Notes under the pieces: generated by a model
The model's database searches: none
What the model was told of the DNA's origin: nothing
What the model saw: only the letters and a program-made list of their open reading frames with translations
DNA from: Pseudarthrobacter sp. SSS035
GTDB lineage: Bacteria > Actinomycetota > Actinomycetes > Actinomycetales > Micrococcaceae
Assembly: GCF_023273875.1 (NCBI RefSeq)
Contig: NZ_CP096882.1
Coordinates: 2,480,001-2,544,000 of the forward strand
Length of the DNA: 64,000 nt
Direction: 5' to 3'
Shown here: one piece after another, positions 15,777 through 23,585 of the stretch
Layout: each line of letters starts with the position of its first letter
How positions within the stretch are numbered: position 1 is the stretch's first letter
Position numbers and translations under genes: made by a program

Positions 15777-16895
15777 CTACTTGTTTCGAAGCTTAGGGTC
15801 AACGATCTCTGTCCGGATCACTGTCGCCAGCGTCTGGACCGTTGTGGTGATCCCGGTATTCCGCTTGATTTCCTTGCGGATGATGTCCAGCACCGAGTCG
15901 GACAGGATGACGTCCAGCAGCGCATCCGGCGACGTTGCCGCGCGGTGCTTCCACAGCTCATCGATCCGACGGCGCTTCAGCGCCTCCCGGTGGAGGAAGA
16001 ACATTTTGTCCGCTTTTGCCTCCAGCGATTCAGGGCCGAGGAGGTCAACCTCGAAGGCGAGATTCAAAATCACGGGGAGCCCGCCGGTCAGGTGGTAGGC
16101 CTGCCAGACCTGGCCGTTGGTGAGGATCATCCATTCCACACCCTCGTTGACCGCATACATTTGGACCTGGCGAAGGTGCCGCTCATTCAGTTTCTGGCTC
16201 ACCCGCTTGACCTCGATGAAGGCAATCAGCTGCTTGTCAATTCTGACGCCGTAGTCCGCGAAATCCTGCCTGACCATGTATTCGGTGGTCAGGTCTCGGA
16301 ATTTGTCATAGCCCAAACCCTCGCAGAGCATGTCCGTAATCAAAAGGCGGGTGTCGCCCTCATTGGCATCACGGGTGAGGAGATCGTGGAGTGGTTTGGT
16401 GAATCGCTGAACAGCACCTTTAACCTGCTCATGGGCCTCGGACTCCCACTTCGGTCCCTTGACAATGGGGGGAGCGGGTTTGATCTCCGCGATGACTGTG
16501 ACGGCTTCGGCGGCGTGGCTGCTTCCGTGTTCCGTGTCCGGGGAAACGACCGCCACGAGACTTACTTCCATCACCGGCGGCGCCGGCGCGTCGGCTGAAT
16601 TTTCGTCGGCTGGTAGGACTTGGAGAGCAGTGGCCGCACTCACGGGACGCGACAATTCGTCGGGGAGCTGGATATGTGGGTCCACGACACCAAAAGCCGC
16701 TTGTTTCAACAGCCACTGGATTGTCGGCAACCATGGCTCAACGGCCTCCCTGCTTACTCCCGGGGCCTCGACGGTCCTCGCCGCGGAGATGGCCTCCAGA
16801 TCGGCAATCCGCGGAACAAGGTGGCCCTGCCCGGCTGCCGCCGTCGCCCACTGGGACAGCACCTGCAGACGCGCCTGATACTTGACGTCAGTCAT
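15777..16895 (-). CDS. HsdR-N-like PD-(D/E)XK nuclease-domain protein
   Basis: A 372-residue protein. Start chosen at the second methionine (MTDVKYQARLQ) because GGGGGA lies immediately upstream; an earlier start at 16925 lacks this. The N-terminal 150 residues are unrecognised. The middle, about residues 180-300, matches the N-terminal nuclease domain of type I restriction subunits: ITDMLCEGLGYDKFRDLTTEYMV, DYGVRIDKQLIAFIEVKR (D, then E-x-K) and GVEWMILTNGQVWQAYH. There is no helicase part and no HsdM or HsdS nearby, so it is not a complete restriction system. It is divergent from the Ter cluster across a 441-bp gap and could belong to it functionally. Confidence 0.82.
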   Translation of the reverse strand: MTDVKYQARLQVLSQWATAAAGQGHLVPRIADLEAISAARTVEAPGVSREAVEPWLPTIQWLLKQAAFGVVDPHIQLPDELSRPVSAATALQVLPADENSADAPAPPVMEVSLVAVVSPDTEHGSSHAAEAVTVIAEIKPAPPIVKGPKWESEAHEQVKGAVQRFTKPLHDLLTRDANEGDTRLLITDMLCEGLGYDKFRDLTTEYMVRQDFADYGVRIDKQLIAFIEVKRVSQKLNERHLRQVQMYAVNEGVEWMILTNGQVWQAYHLTGGLPVILNLAFEVDLLGPESLEAKADKMFFLHREALKRRRIDELWKHRAATSPDALLDVILSDSVLDIIRKEIKRNTGITTTVQTLATVIRTEIVDPKLRNK

Positions 16896-17336
16896 TTTTC
16901 CCCCAATATTGAATTCGATTCGCACTGAACATTAATTCCACGTGAATGTCCAGTAAAAGCCTTCTTGCGTTTGAAATACGCCCAATTAGACGAGACGATA
17001 CACGGCCGCCTTGTCCGGCCCCGCCCGCGCCACGACTCCAATTCGAACTCAAAGTGCCGCACGCGAAGTTTTCTTGAAAGCATTTGGCTGGTCGAATGTT
17101 ATTCCGGCCGTAGCGCCGCACCAGGCCTTCGCCGACTCTTTCTCCTTCCGCAGCGTCAGGAAGCTTCGCCATCACCCCGATTCCGGCTAGGATCACTCTC
17201 GAACCCCGCCTGATCGGCATGGTCCGTGTCCTCAGCCCCATTTAACTTCACATGTACGCACGGAACTAGCGCATGGGCGGGCTCGTTGGGACTTGAGGAC
17301 GCGAGTATTTTCAAACTAGCTGGAGGTTGAGAAATT
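16896..17336. other. 441-bp intergenic region between nuclease and Ter cluster
   Basis: The region has lower GC near the nuclease start, and no reading frame looks like a real gene. It must contain both divergent promoters. GGAGG at about 17321 serves the first TerD gene. I cannot define a convincing operator or promoter. Confidence 0.4.
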
Positions 17337-17927
17337 ATGGGATTGAGCTTGCAGAAGGGCCAGTCGCTGTCGCTGACCAAAAAAGACGGCGGATCGCTCA
17401 CTAAGACCAAGATGGGGCTGGGCTGGGACTCGGCGGCTCCGGTCAAAAAGGGCTTTTTCGGAAAGGCCAAGACCGTGGAGGTGGACCTCGACGCGTCGGC
17501 CATTTTCTTTGACGCGGCCGGCAAGTCGCTGGATCAGGTCTGGTACAACCAGCTGCAGAGCAAAGACGGCTCCACGCGTCATACCGGGGACAACCTGACG
17601 GGCGACGGCGCCGGCGATGACGAGACCATCCTGGTCAACCTGGAGCTCGTCTCCCCGGCCGTGGCACACATCGTGTTCGTCATCAGCAGCTACACCGGCC
17701 AGACCTTCGACCAGGTGCAGAATGCCTTCTGCCGCCTAGTGGACGACTCCACGGCAGGAAGCCCGGAAATTGCCAAGTACCAGCTGACCGACTCGGGAAC
17801 CCATTCGGCCATGATCATGTCCAAAGTTTCCCGTGACGGCGCGGGGTGGACCTTCAAGGCCATCGGCGAGCGGGCCCAGGGCCGCTCGGTCGCGGATCTG
17901 ATTGCACCGGCTGCTGCCGTCCTCTAG
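17337..17927 (+). CDS. terD: TerD-family protein 1
   Basis: A 196-residue cytoplasmic TerD-domain protein. The family opens with LQKGQSLSLTK, followed by GLGWD, VDLDASAIFFD, WYNQL and GDNLTGDGAGDDE. These are the acidic motifs through which TerD proteins bind calcium. An insert after GLGWD (SAAPVKKGFFGKAKT) distinguishes it from paralogues 2 and 3. GGAGG precedes the ATG. It is the first gene of the Ter cluster; TerD domains are thought to assemble membrane-linked stress-sensing complexes. It is divergent from the nuclease gene. Confidence 0.92.
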   Translation: MGLSLQKGQSLSLTKKDGGSLTKTKMGLGWDSAAPVKKGFFGKAKTVEVDLDASAIFFDAAGKSLDQVWYNQLQSKDGSTRHTGDNLTGDGAGDDETILVNLELVSPAVAHIVFVISSYTGQTFDQVQNAFCRLVDDSTAGSPEIAKYQLTDSGTHSAMIMSKVSRDGAGWTFKAIGERAQGRSVADLIAPAAAVL

Positions 17928-17948
17928 TCGTTCAAAGGATCCCTTATT

Positions 17949-18530
17949 GTGTCGAGCTTGACCCTTACCAAAGGCAATAATCTCTCACTCACCAAGGCCG
18001 ATCCGGGGCTGGAACGGGCCCTGATTGGCCTGGGTTGGGATCCGCGGACCACCAGCGGCGAAGCCTTCGACCTGGACGCTTCGGCTCTCCTAGTCGGGGC
18101 GGACGGCAAGGTCCGGTCCCAGGACGACTTCATCTTCTACAACCAACTCCAGGCCAAAGACGGTTCGGTAGTCCACCTGGGCGACAACCGCAGCGGTGTG
18201 GGCGACGGCGACGACGAACAGATCCTGATCGACCTCAGCCTGATCGCAGCAGATGTGGACCGCGTGGTCATTGTTGTGTCCATAGACCAGGCGGATGCCC
18301 GCGGCCAGAACTTCGGCCAGATCCGTGGCGCGTACTGCCGTGTGCTGAACCAGGACACGGACCAGGCAGTGGTCCGCTACGATTTGAGCGAGGACGCGGC
18401 ACCTGAAACGTCAATGATTTTCGCCGAAATTTACCGCAACCGTGCCGAATGGAAGTTCCGGGCGGTTGGCCAAGGCTATGCCACGGGCCTCCACGGCATC
18501 GCCACCGATTTCGGCATCTCACTGGACTAG
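17949..18530 (+). CDS. terD: TerD-family protein 2
   Basis: A 193-residue TerD protein with GTG start (AAAGGA upstream). The canonical motifs are intact: SLTLTKGNNLSLTK, GLGWDPRTTSGEAFDLDASALLV, FIFYNQL, GDNRSGVGDGDDEQI and the C-terminal WKFRAVGQGY. It follows TerD 1 by 21 bp and is very similar to TerD 3, so a local duplication is likely. Expected role: calcium-dependent component of the Ter stress complex. Confidence 0.94.
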   Translation: MSSLTLTKGNNLSLTKADPGLERALIGLGWDPRTTSGEAFDLDASALLVGADGKVRSQDDFIFYNQLQAKDGSVVHLGDNRSGVGDGDDEQILIDLSLIAADVDRVVIVVSIDQADARGQNFGQIRGAYCRVLNQDTDQAVVRYDLSEDAAPETSMIFAEIYRNRAEWKFRAVGQGYATGLHGIATDFGISLD

Positions 18531-18568
18531 TTCGCAAGATCGATTCAACACGAAGGAATGGTACAAAC

Positions 18569-19150
18569 ATGGCAGGACTAACCCTTACCAAAGGCAGCAA
18601 TCTGTCCCTGACGAAGAGCGCACCGGGTCTGTCGAAGGCTGTGGTGGGGCTGGGCTGGGACCCGCGTACGACGACGGGTGAGCCTTTCGACCTCGACGCT
18701 TCTGCCCTCCTGGTGGCGGCGGACGGCAAGGTCCGGTCCTCCGCGGACTTCATTTTCTACAACCAGCCCGCTGCCGCGGACGGCTCCGTCAGCCACCTGG
18801 GGGATAACCGGTCCGGCGAAGGCGCTGGCGACGACGAACAGATCCTGATCGATCTCTCCCTGGTTGCGGCCGACGTCGAGCGCGTTGTCATTGTGGTCTC
18901 CATCGACCAGGGAGAAACGCGCGGCCAGAACTTCGGCCAGGTGCGCAGCGCCTACTGCCGCGTGATCAACCAGGTCGACGACAAGGAAATCGTCCGCTAC
19001 GACCTGAGCGAGGACGCAGCGCCCGAAACGTCGATGATTTTCGCTGAGGTCTACCGCAACAACGGGGACTGGAAGTTCAAGGCCGTCGGACAGGGCTACG
19101 CCACCGGACTCGCCGGGATCGCCAAGGACTTCGGCGTCGACCTTAGCTGA
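18569..19150 (+). CDS. terD: TerD-family protein 3
   Basis: A 193-residue TerD protein. Start chosen at MAGLTLTKGSNLSLTK, which aligns with paralogue 2; a further upstream frame extension lies in the intergenic gap. All acidic calcium-site motifs are present (FDLDASALLV, GDNRSGEGAGDDE). The C-terminus WKFKAVGQGYATGLAGIAKDFGVDL is nearly that of TerD 2. AAGGAA precedes the ATG. The next gene is 118 bp away and preceded by a strong hairpin. Confidence 0.94.
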   Translation: MAGLTLTKGSNLSLTKSAPGLSKAVVGLGWDPRTTTGEPFDLDASALLVAADGKVRSSADFIFYNQPAAADGSVSHLGDNRSGEGAGDDEQILIDLSLVAADVERVVIVVSIDQGETRGQNFGQVRSAYCRVINQVDDKEIVRYDLSEDAAPETSMIFAEVYRNNGDWKFKAVGQGYATGLAGIAKDFGVDLS

Positions 19151-19211
19151 TTCGTGTTCCGGACTGACGTCCGGAACTGACTGCATCCGCTCCGCATCGT
19201 TTCCACCTGAG

Positions 19212-19247
19212 GTGGTGTCCCGGTTGCTTGTAACCGGGACACCACCG
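19212..19247 (+). promoter_or_regulatory. Perfect 15-bp hairpin inside the Ter cluster
   Basis: GGTGGTGTCCCGGTT, a six-base loop, then the exact complement, 21 bp before the telA start and 61 bp after terD 3. There is no U-run. It could be a processing or attenuation point separating high expression of the TerD genes from the downstream genes. It is not related to the dispersed palindrome. Confidence 0.65.
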
Positions 19248-19268
19248 CTCTCTCGAAAAGGCAGCATC

Positions 19269-20462
19269 ATGAATTCTCCGTTGACTCCCCCCGACGCCGC
19301 AGAGGCTTCATTGGTGCTTCACGCTCCGGACGCCCCTGCCATAGTCCAGCCCGAAGACGCTCCCGGCATGGTGCCGGTCCCCGACGAACGAAGGGCCGAG
19401 ATCAATCAGCAGGCCAGGGAGTTCGTGGCCGGTCTGGCCCAACTGGACGCGCGCAGCCCGGAGTTCTCCGCACAGGTCGATGGCATCAACAAGATCGGCA
19501 GCGCCGAGATCACAGCGTCCAGCAACTCGTCCAGCAGGCTGCTGGAGCGTTCCTCGACGTCCATTGCCGGCGCCAAGAAGTCCGGGAGCAGCGCCCAGGT
19601 TGCGGTGGCCAACACCCTCGGTGAGCTGCGCAGCACGGTGGAGGACCTCACCCCCAACGCGGCAAATATGAGCGTGGGCAAGAAGATCCTGGGCTTCATC
19701 CCCGGCGGCAACAAGCTGGCCAAGTACTTCCAGAAATACGAGTCGGCGCAGACCCAGCTGAACCAGATCATCAAGTCCCTGATGACGGGCCAGGACGAGT
19801 TGCTCAAGGACAATGCCAGCCTGGCCAACGAAAAAATCCAGCTCTGGGAAACGATGCAGGCGTTGAGCGAGTATGCCGTATTCGCCAAGGCACTGGATGC
19901 CGCCTGCGTGGAGAAGATCGACTCCACCCGCGCCGCCGGGCAGATTGCCGAGGCGCAGAAGATGGAGGCGGACGTCCTGTTCCCCGTGCGCCAGCGCCAC
20001 CAGGACATCCTGACCCAGCTTGCTGTCTCGGTGCAGGGGTACCTGGCGATGGACCTGATCCGTAAGAACAACGTTGAACTGATCAAGGGTGTGGAACGGG
20101 CGCGGACCACCACCATCTCGGCCCTGCGCACGGCGGTGATCGTGGCCCAGGCCCTGGCCAACCAGAAGATGGTCCTCGACCAGATCGACGCCGTCAACAC
20201 CACCACCAACAACATGATCCTGAGCACCAGCGAGATGCTCAAGGACCAGACTTCCCGAATCCACCAGCAGGCTTCCAGCTCCGGGGTCAGTGTGGAGACG
20301 CTCCAGAAGGCCTTCGACAACGTGTTCGCCACGATGGACGCCATCGATACCTTCCGGTCGGAAGCTGCCAAGAACATGGAGAGCACCGTCGGCGCCCTCG
20401 AAGCCAGCGTGCAGAAGGCCAGGCCCTACCTGGAACGCGCGCGGCAGGGCCAGACAGACTAA
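19269..20462 (+). CDS. telA: TelA-family toxic-anion resistance protein
   Basis: A 397-residue soluble, mostly alpha-helical protein of the TelA family. Start chosen at MNSPLTPPDAAEA, with AAAAGG upstream; the open frame before it runs through the hairpin. About residues 40-390 form long predicted helices with TelA landmarks GKKILGFIPGGNKLAKYFQKYESAQTQL, LQALSEYA-like and the late NNMILSTSEMLKDQT. TelA proteins accompany TerD proteins in tellurite and stress clusters, but their mechanism is unresolved. Confidence 0.92.
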   Translation: MNSPLTPPDAAEASLVLHAPDAPAIVQPEDAPGMVPVPDERRAEINQQAREFVAGLAQLDARSPEFSAQVDGINKIGSAEITASSNSSSRLLERSSTSIAGAKKSGSSAQVAVANTLGELRSTVEDLTPNAANMSVGKKILGFIPGGNKLAKYFQKYESAQTQLNQIIKSLMTGQDELLKDNASLANEKIQLWETMQALSEYAVFAKALDAACVEKIDSTRAAGQIAEAQKMEADVLFPVRQRHQDILTQLAVSVQGYLAMDLIRKNNVELIKGVERARTTTISALRTAVIVAQALANQKMVLDQIDAVNTTTNNMILSTSEMLKDQTSRIHQQASSSGVSVETLQKAFDNVFATMDAIDTFRSEAAKNMESTVGALEASVQKARPYLERARQGQTD

Positions 20463-20493
20463 GTGACGGCGGAAAGCAGCAGGCGGTACGGCA

Positions 20494-20997
20494 GTGATTG
20501 GTAAGTTCATGGGCTCCCTGTTCGGCGCTGCCCCCGTGCCGGGCATCGCTGAGCAGGCTCCCGAGCCAACGGCCGATGCCGAGTTGACGCAGGCAGCCGC
20601 ATCCCTGGACAACCTGCGCAGCGCTATCCGGCGCGCAGGCGCTGAACTGCCGACGTCGGTCTCCTCGCAGTTGCGCCAGATCGACGATGTGCTGCGCCCG
20701 CTGCTCAGCCATATGGCCGAACAGGGGGCCTCGATGGAACAACAGGTGCTGCTGAATTCCATCGTCTGCAGCTACATCCCGGATCCCCTGCGCACTTACC
20801 TGGCGCTGCCGGAAAGTGCCAGGACTGAGGAGTCCGGGCCGACGCGGCTGCTGGCGGAACAGTTCACCACGCTCGAGGAGATCGCCCGGGACCTGGCCAA
20901 CCAGGTCCGGATCGGCGCCATTGCCGAGCTGTCCACCCACGGCCGCTTCCTCGAGGACAAGTTCGCGCCGTCCACGCTTCGTCTGGAAGGCCGCTGA
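20494..20997 (+). CDS. Ter-cluster helical protein of unknown function
   Basis: A 167-residue protein with GTG start (MIGKFMGSLFG). It is predicted mostly helical, with an alanine-rich N-terminal third and a region LRQIDDVLRPLLSHMAEQGA. It has no membrane segment. It sits between telA and terD 4, and its stop overlaps the next ATG by one base (TGATG), which argues strongly that it is translated. I recognise no domain; helical companions of TelA are common in such clusters. Confidence 0.75.
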   Translation: MIGKFMGSLFGAAPVPGIAEQAPEPTADAELTQAAASLDNLRSAIRRAGAELPTSVSSQLRQIDDVLRPLLSHMAEQGASMEQQVLLNSIVCSYIPDPLRTYLALPESARTEESGPTRLLAEQFTTLEEIARDLANQVRIGAIAELSTHGRFLEDKFAPSTLRLEGR

Positions 20998-21548
20998 TGG
21001 GCAATCTTGTGGCCGGGGCCAACGCCGCACTGACGGCCGAGAACCCCGGACTGAGCAAAATTCTGGTCGGCTTGGGCTGGCAGTCCATCCCCAGCCGGGG
21101 TCCCCAGTCCGAGCTGGTTCCCCTGGCGATCATGTGCGACGCCGGCGGCCGGGCCATCTCGAACGCCCACCTGGTGTTTTTCAACCAGATCGCCAGCCCT
21201 GAGGGCTCGGTGGCCTTCGCCGGCACCGACGACCAGGAGCAGATCGACGTCGACCTCTCATTGGTACCGGACAGCGTCGCCAAGATTACGTTCATTGTCT
21301 ACGTCGATCCCGATCTCCGTGGGCCCGGCACCTTCTCCGCCATCCGCAGCCAGTACATCCGGGTTGCCACGGCACAGAACCAGGAGCTGGTGCGCTTCGA
21401 CATTCCCCAGTCCCCACAGGACAACATCACCGCCATGATGTTCGGCGAGCTGTACCGCCACCGCGAGGACTGGAAGTTCCGGGCCCTGGGCCAGGGCTAC
21501 ACCACCGGCCTGCGCGGCGTGGCGGCCGACTTCCGGTTCGATGTCTAA
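20997..21548 (+). CDS. Divergent TerD-family protein 4
   Basis: A 183-residue protein with the TerD fold signature at both ends: NPGLSKILVGLGWQS, LVFFNQIASPEGSV and WKFRALGQGYTTGLRGVAADF. The calcium-site motifs are lost. DLDASA is replaced by LAIMCDAGG, and GDNRSGxGxGDDE by AGTDDQEQ. It is therefore probably a structural or regulatory paralogue that no longer binds calcium normally. Its ATG overlaps the preceding stop, so it is coupled to the helical protein. Confidence 0.85.
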   Translation: MGNLVAGANAALTAENPGLSKILVGLGWQSIPSRGPQSELVPLAIMCDAGGRAISNAHLVFFNQIASPEGSVAFAGTDDQEQIDVDLSLVPDSVAKITFIVYVDPDLRGPGTFSAIRSQYIRVATAQNQELVRFDIPQSPQDNITAMMFGELYRHREDWKFRALGQGYTTGLRGVAADFRFDV

Positions 21549-21551
21549 GCG

Positions 21552-22337
21552 ATGGCACTGAACAGGTCCACCATCCGCACGGACATCGCCTACCTCAGTC
21601 GGCGCGTCAAGCCGGCCGCCCGCGCTGAAACATCCGCCCCGGCCACATCCGTCCGGGCGGCAGCGCCGCCGCCGTCGCCGATTTCCCCGGCCGCAGGCCC
21701 GACCACCCCGGCAGCCGCGCCGTCGCTGTCGCTGAGCCGATCGCCCGCGCCCACACCACCAGCAGCCACATCAACCGCAAACCCTTCCGCAGCTGCCCGG
21801 CCGACAGCCGAGGCCCGGCCCACCAGGCTCTTTCCGGCTCCCGGAATCGGCGACACAAGGCGGCTCGACGCCCAAACGCCGATGATCCGCCTTGACCCGC
21901 GCCAGTCAGCGATCGGCAGCCTGCTGGTGACCGGGGCAACCTCGGCGGCATGGGAAAGCTCCGAGCGCGTGACCGGGGCCATGACCGTTGATGGCGCGGT
22001 CTCCGGCACTTCCGTCAGGTGTTCGGGAAACCGCCCGCTGGTGGGCTACGTGGACGGAACGGCCGTGGTGGCGCTGCGGCATATCCGCGAACTGCGCCGG
22101 GCGCTCTTTGTCGCACCGTATGCGGCCCCCCTGACCGTGGAGATCTTCGACGGCGGCACCGTCACGCTGCCCGCAGCCGAAGGGGAACCCAGATACATCC
22201 TGTCCCTGGCCGCGATCGATGGAGTCATCGAGCTGCGCGCCGAACCGGTGCCGGCCACCGCCGACGCCGCCGTGCTCTGGCAGGAATTTGGCTTTTCCAT
22301 GACCACCCAAGCTGCCGCCCGCCGGCAGGGACGCTGA
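21552..22337 (+). CDS. Ter-cluster protein with Pro/Ala-rich linker
   Basis: A 261-residue protein. It has a short basic N-terminus (about 1-20), a low-complexity Pro/Ala/Ser linker (about 21-100), then a compact beta-rich domain from about 110 to 255 (RLDPRQSAIGSLLVTG, GYVDGTAVVALRHI and IFDGGTVTLPAAEGEPRYIL). No family is recognised. It starts three bases after the terD 4 stop and ends nine before the CitE-like gene, so it is part of the operon. The linker suggests a tethered interaction domain. Confidence 0.72.
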   Translation: MALNRSTIRTDIAYLSRRVKPAARAETSAPATSVRAAAPPPSPISPAAGPTTPAAAPSLSLSRSPAPTPPAATSTANPSAAARPTAEARPTRLFPAPGIGDTRRLDAQTPMIRLDPRQSAIGSLLVTGATSAAWESSERVTGAMTVDGAVSGTSVRCSGNRPLVGYVDGTAVVALRHIRELRRALFVAPYAAPLTVEIFDGGTVTLPAAEGEPRYILSLAAIDGVIELRAEPVPATADAAVLWQEFGFSMTTQAAARRQGR

Positions 22338-22346
22338 CGGGACGGC

Positions 22347-23585
22347 ATGCGCCACTTCAGTTTTCTTAGCGACGAGCATGCCTCGCGCCTGTTCCACATC
22401 GCTCCGCAGGAGCTGAGCCTGGGATCCGCCCCCGCGCTGCTGGCCGTGGCCTTGGGCGCCACGCTCTACACTCCGGCGGACCGCCCGAACCTGGCTAACG
22501 ACATCAGGAAACAGGCGGCCCGCGGCTGCCTGAGCATGGTGATCTGCCTCGAGGATTCCATCGCTGATGATGCGGTGGACTCCGCCGAGGCCAACGTCGT
22601 GAACACGCTGACCCGGCTGCATGCCGCTTCCGCCGGGCCGCGCCGCGGGAGCGGCATCGGCAGCGACGATGACAGGAGTGGCGACCCCGAAGGCGCCTTC
22701 CACCCCGACGGGGGGCCCTTGCTGTTTCTCCGGGTCCGCACCCCGGAGCAGATGCTGGGCCTGGCCAGCCGCTGCGGCGGGGCCCTGGACCTGCTGATGG
22801 GCTTTGTCATTCCGAAGTTTGAGAATCAGACCGGCCAGGCGCAGCGGTTCCTGGACGCCCTGCATAAGATCAACGCTTCCCGCGGGGGCGGCCGCAGGAT
22901 GCGGATCATGCCCATCATGGAATCGCCGGTCATGATCCACGGCGAAACCCGGGCCAGTACCTTGTCCGGCATCTGCGACGTGCTGCAGGCCAACCGGGAG
23001 GATGTCCTGGCCGTCCGCGTGGGCGCCACGGACATGTCCAGTGCCTTCGGCCTGCGCCGCTCCCGGGACCTGACCATCTATGACGTTAAGGTGGTCGCCT
23101 CGGTGATCGGGGACATCGTGAACATGCTGGGCCGGCCGGACGACGGCTTCGTGATCTCCGGCCCGGTGTGGGAGCACTACGGCAACAGCGAGCGGGTGCT
23201 GCGCCCCCTGCTGCGGCGCACTCCGTTCGCCGACGCGAATGAGATGCCCCTGCGCGATCGGATTCTGACGGCCAATCTCGACGGACTGATCCGCGAGATC
23301 GAACTGGACCTGGCCAACGGGCTGCTGGGCAAGACGGTCATCCACCCCACCCATGTGCCGCTGGTCCATGCCATGTGCGTCGTTAGCCACGAGGAATACG
23401 TGGACGCGCTGGAGATCGCCGGGAAGAACGGCGGCGGCGCCTCGGCCTCTCCCTACGGCAACAAGATGAATGAGATGAAGCCCCATCAGGCATGGGCCGG
23501 CCAGACGCTGCTGCGTGCCGCAGCCTTCGGTGTTGCCGCCGAGAACATCACCTACGTTGACCTTCTGGAAGCGAGCATGAATTGA
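22347..23585 (+). CDS. HpcH/CitE-like aldolase-lyase of the Ter biosynthetic module
   Basis: A 412-residue TIM-barrel C-C lyase-like protein. Family motifs are ALGATLYTPADRPNL (barrel start), MVICLEDSIADDAVDSAEANV (acidic metal/CoA-site region), LLFLRVRTPEQM, RIMPIMESPVM and VRVGATDMSSAFGLRR. In published comparative genomics, Ter clusters often carry CitE-like, phosphoribosyltransferase and HAD genes proposed to make a nucleoside-like metabolite. This gene and the next two match that set. The stop overlaps the TTG start of the next gene by four bases. Confidence 0.88.
   Translation: MRHFSFLSDEHASRLFHIAPQELSLGSAPALLAVALGATLYTPADRPNLANDIRKQAARGCLSMVICLEDSIADDAVDSAEANVVNTLTRLHAASAGPRRGSGIGSDDDRSGDPEGAFHPDGGPLLFLRVRTPEQMLGLASRCGGALDLLMGFVIPKFENQTGQAQRFLDALHKINASRGGGRRMRIMPIMESPVMIHGETRASTLSGICDVLQANREDVLAVRVGATDMSSAFGLRRSRDLTIYDVKVVASVIGDIVNMLGRPDDGFVISGPVWEHYGNSERVLRPLLRRTPFADANEMPLRDRILTANLDGLIREIELDLANGLLGKTVIHPTHVPLVHAMCVVSHEEYVDALEIAGKNGGGASASPYGNKMNEMKPHQAWAGQTLLRAAAFGVAAENITYVDLLEASMN

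Noticed and set aside
15777..16895. Complete type I restriction-modification system
   Set aside because: Only an HsdR-N-like nuclease domain is present; no helicase, methylase or specificity gene lies nearby.
16888..17241. Small minus-strand and plus-strand frames in the nuclease-Ter gap
   Set aside because: No ribosome binding site, no domain, basic random-looking composition; treated as intergenic.
19308..20762. Long minus-strand open frame opposite telA
   Set aside because: Histidine/leucine-rich antisense of a recognised TelA gene; crosses two real gene boundaries and has no domain.
21906..23486. 526-codon minus-strand frame opposite the CitE-like gene
   Set aside because: Composition typical of an antisense shadow; the plus strand encodes a coherent lyase in an overlapping operon.
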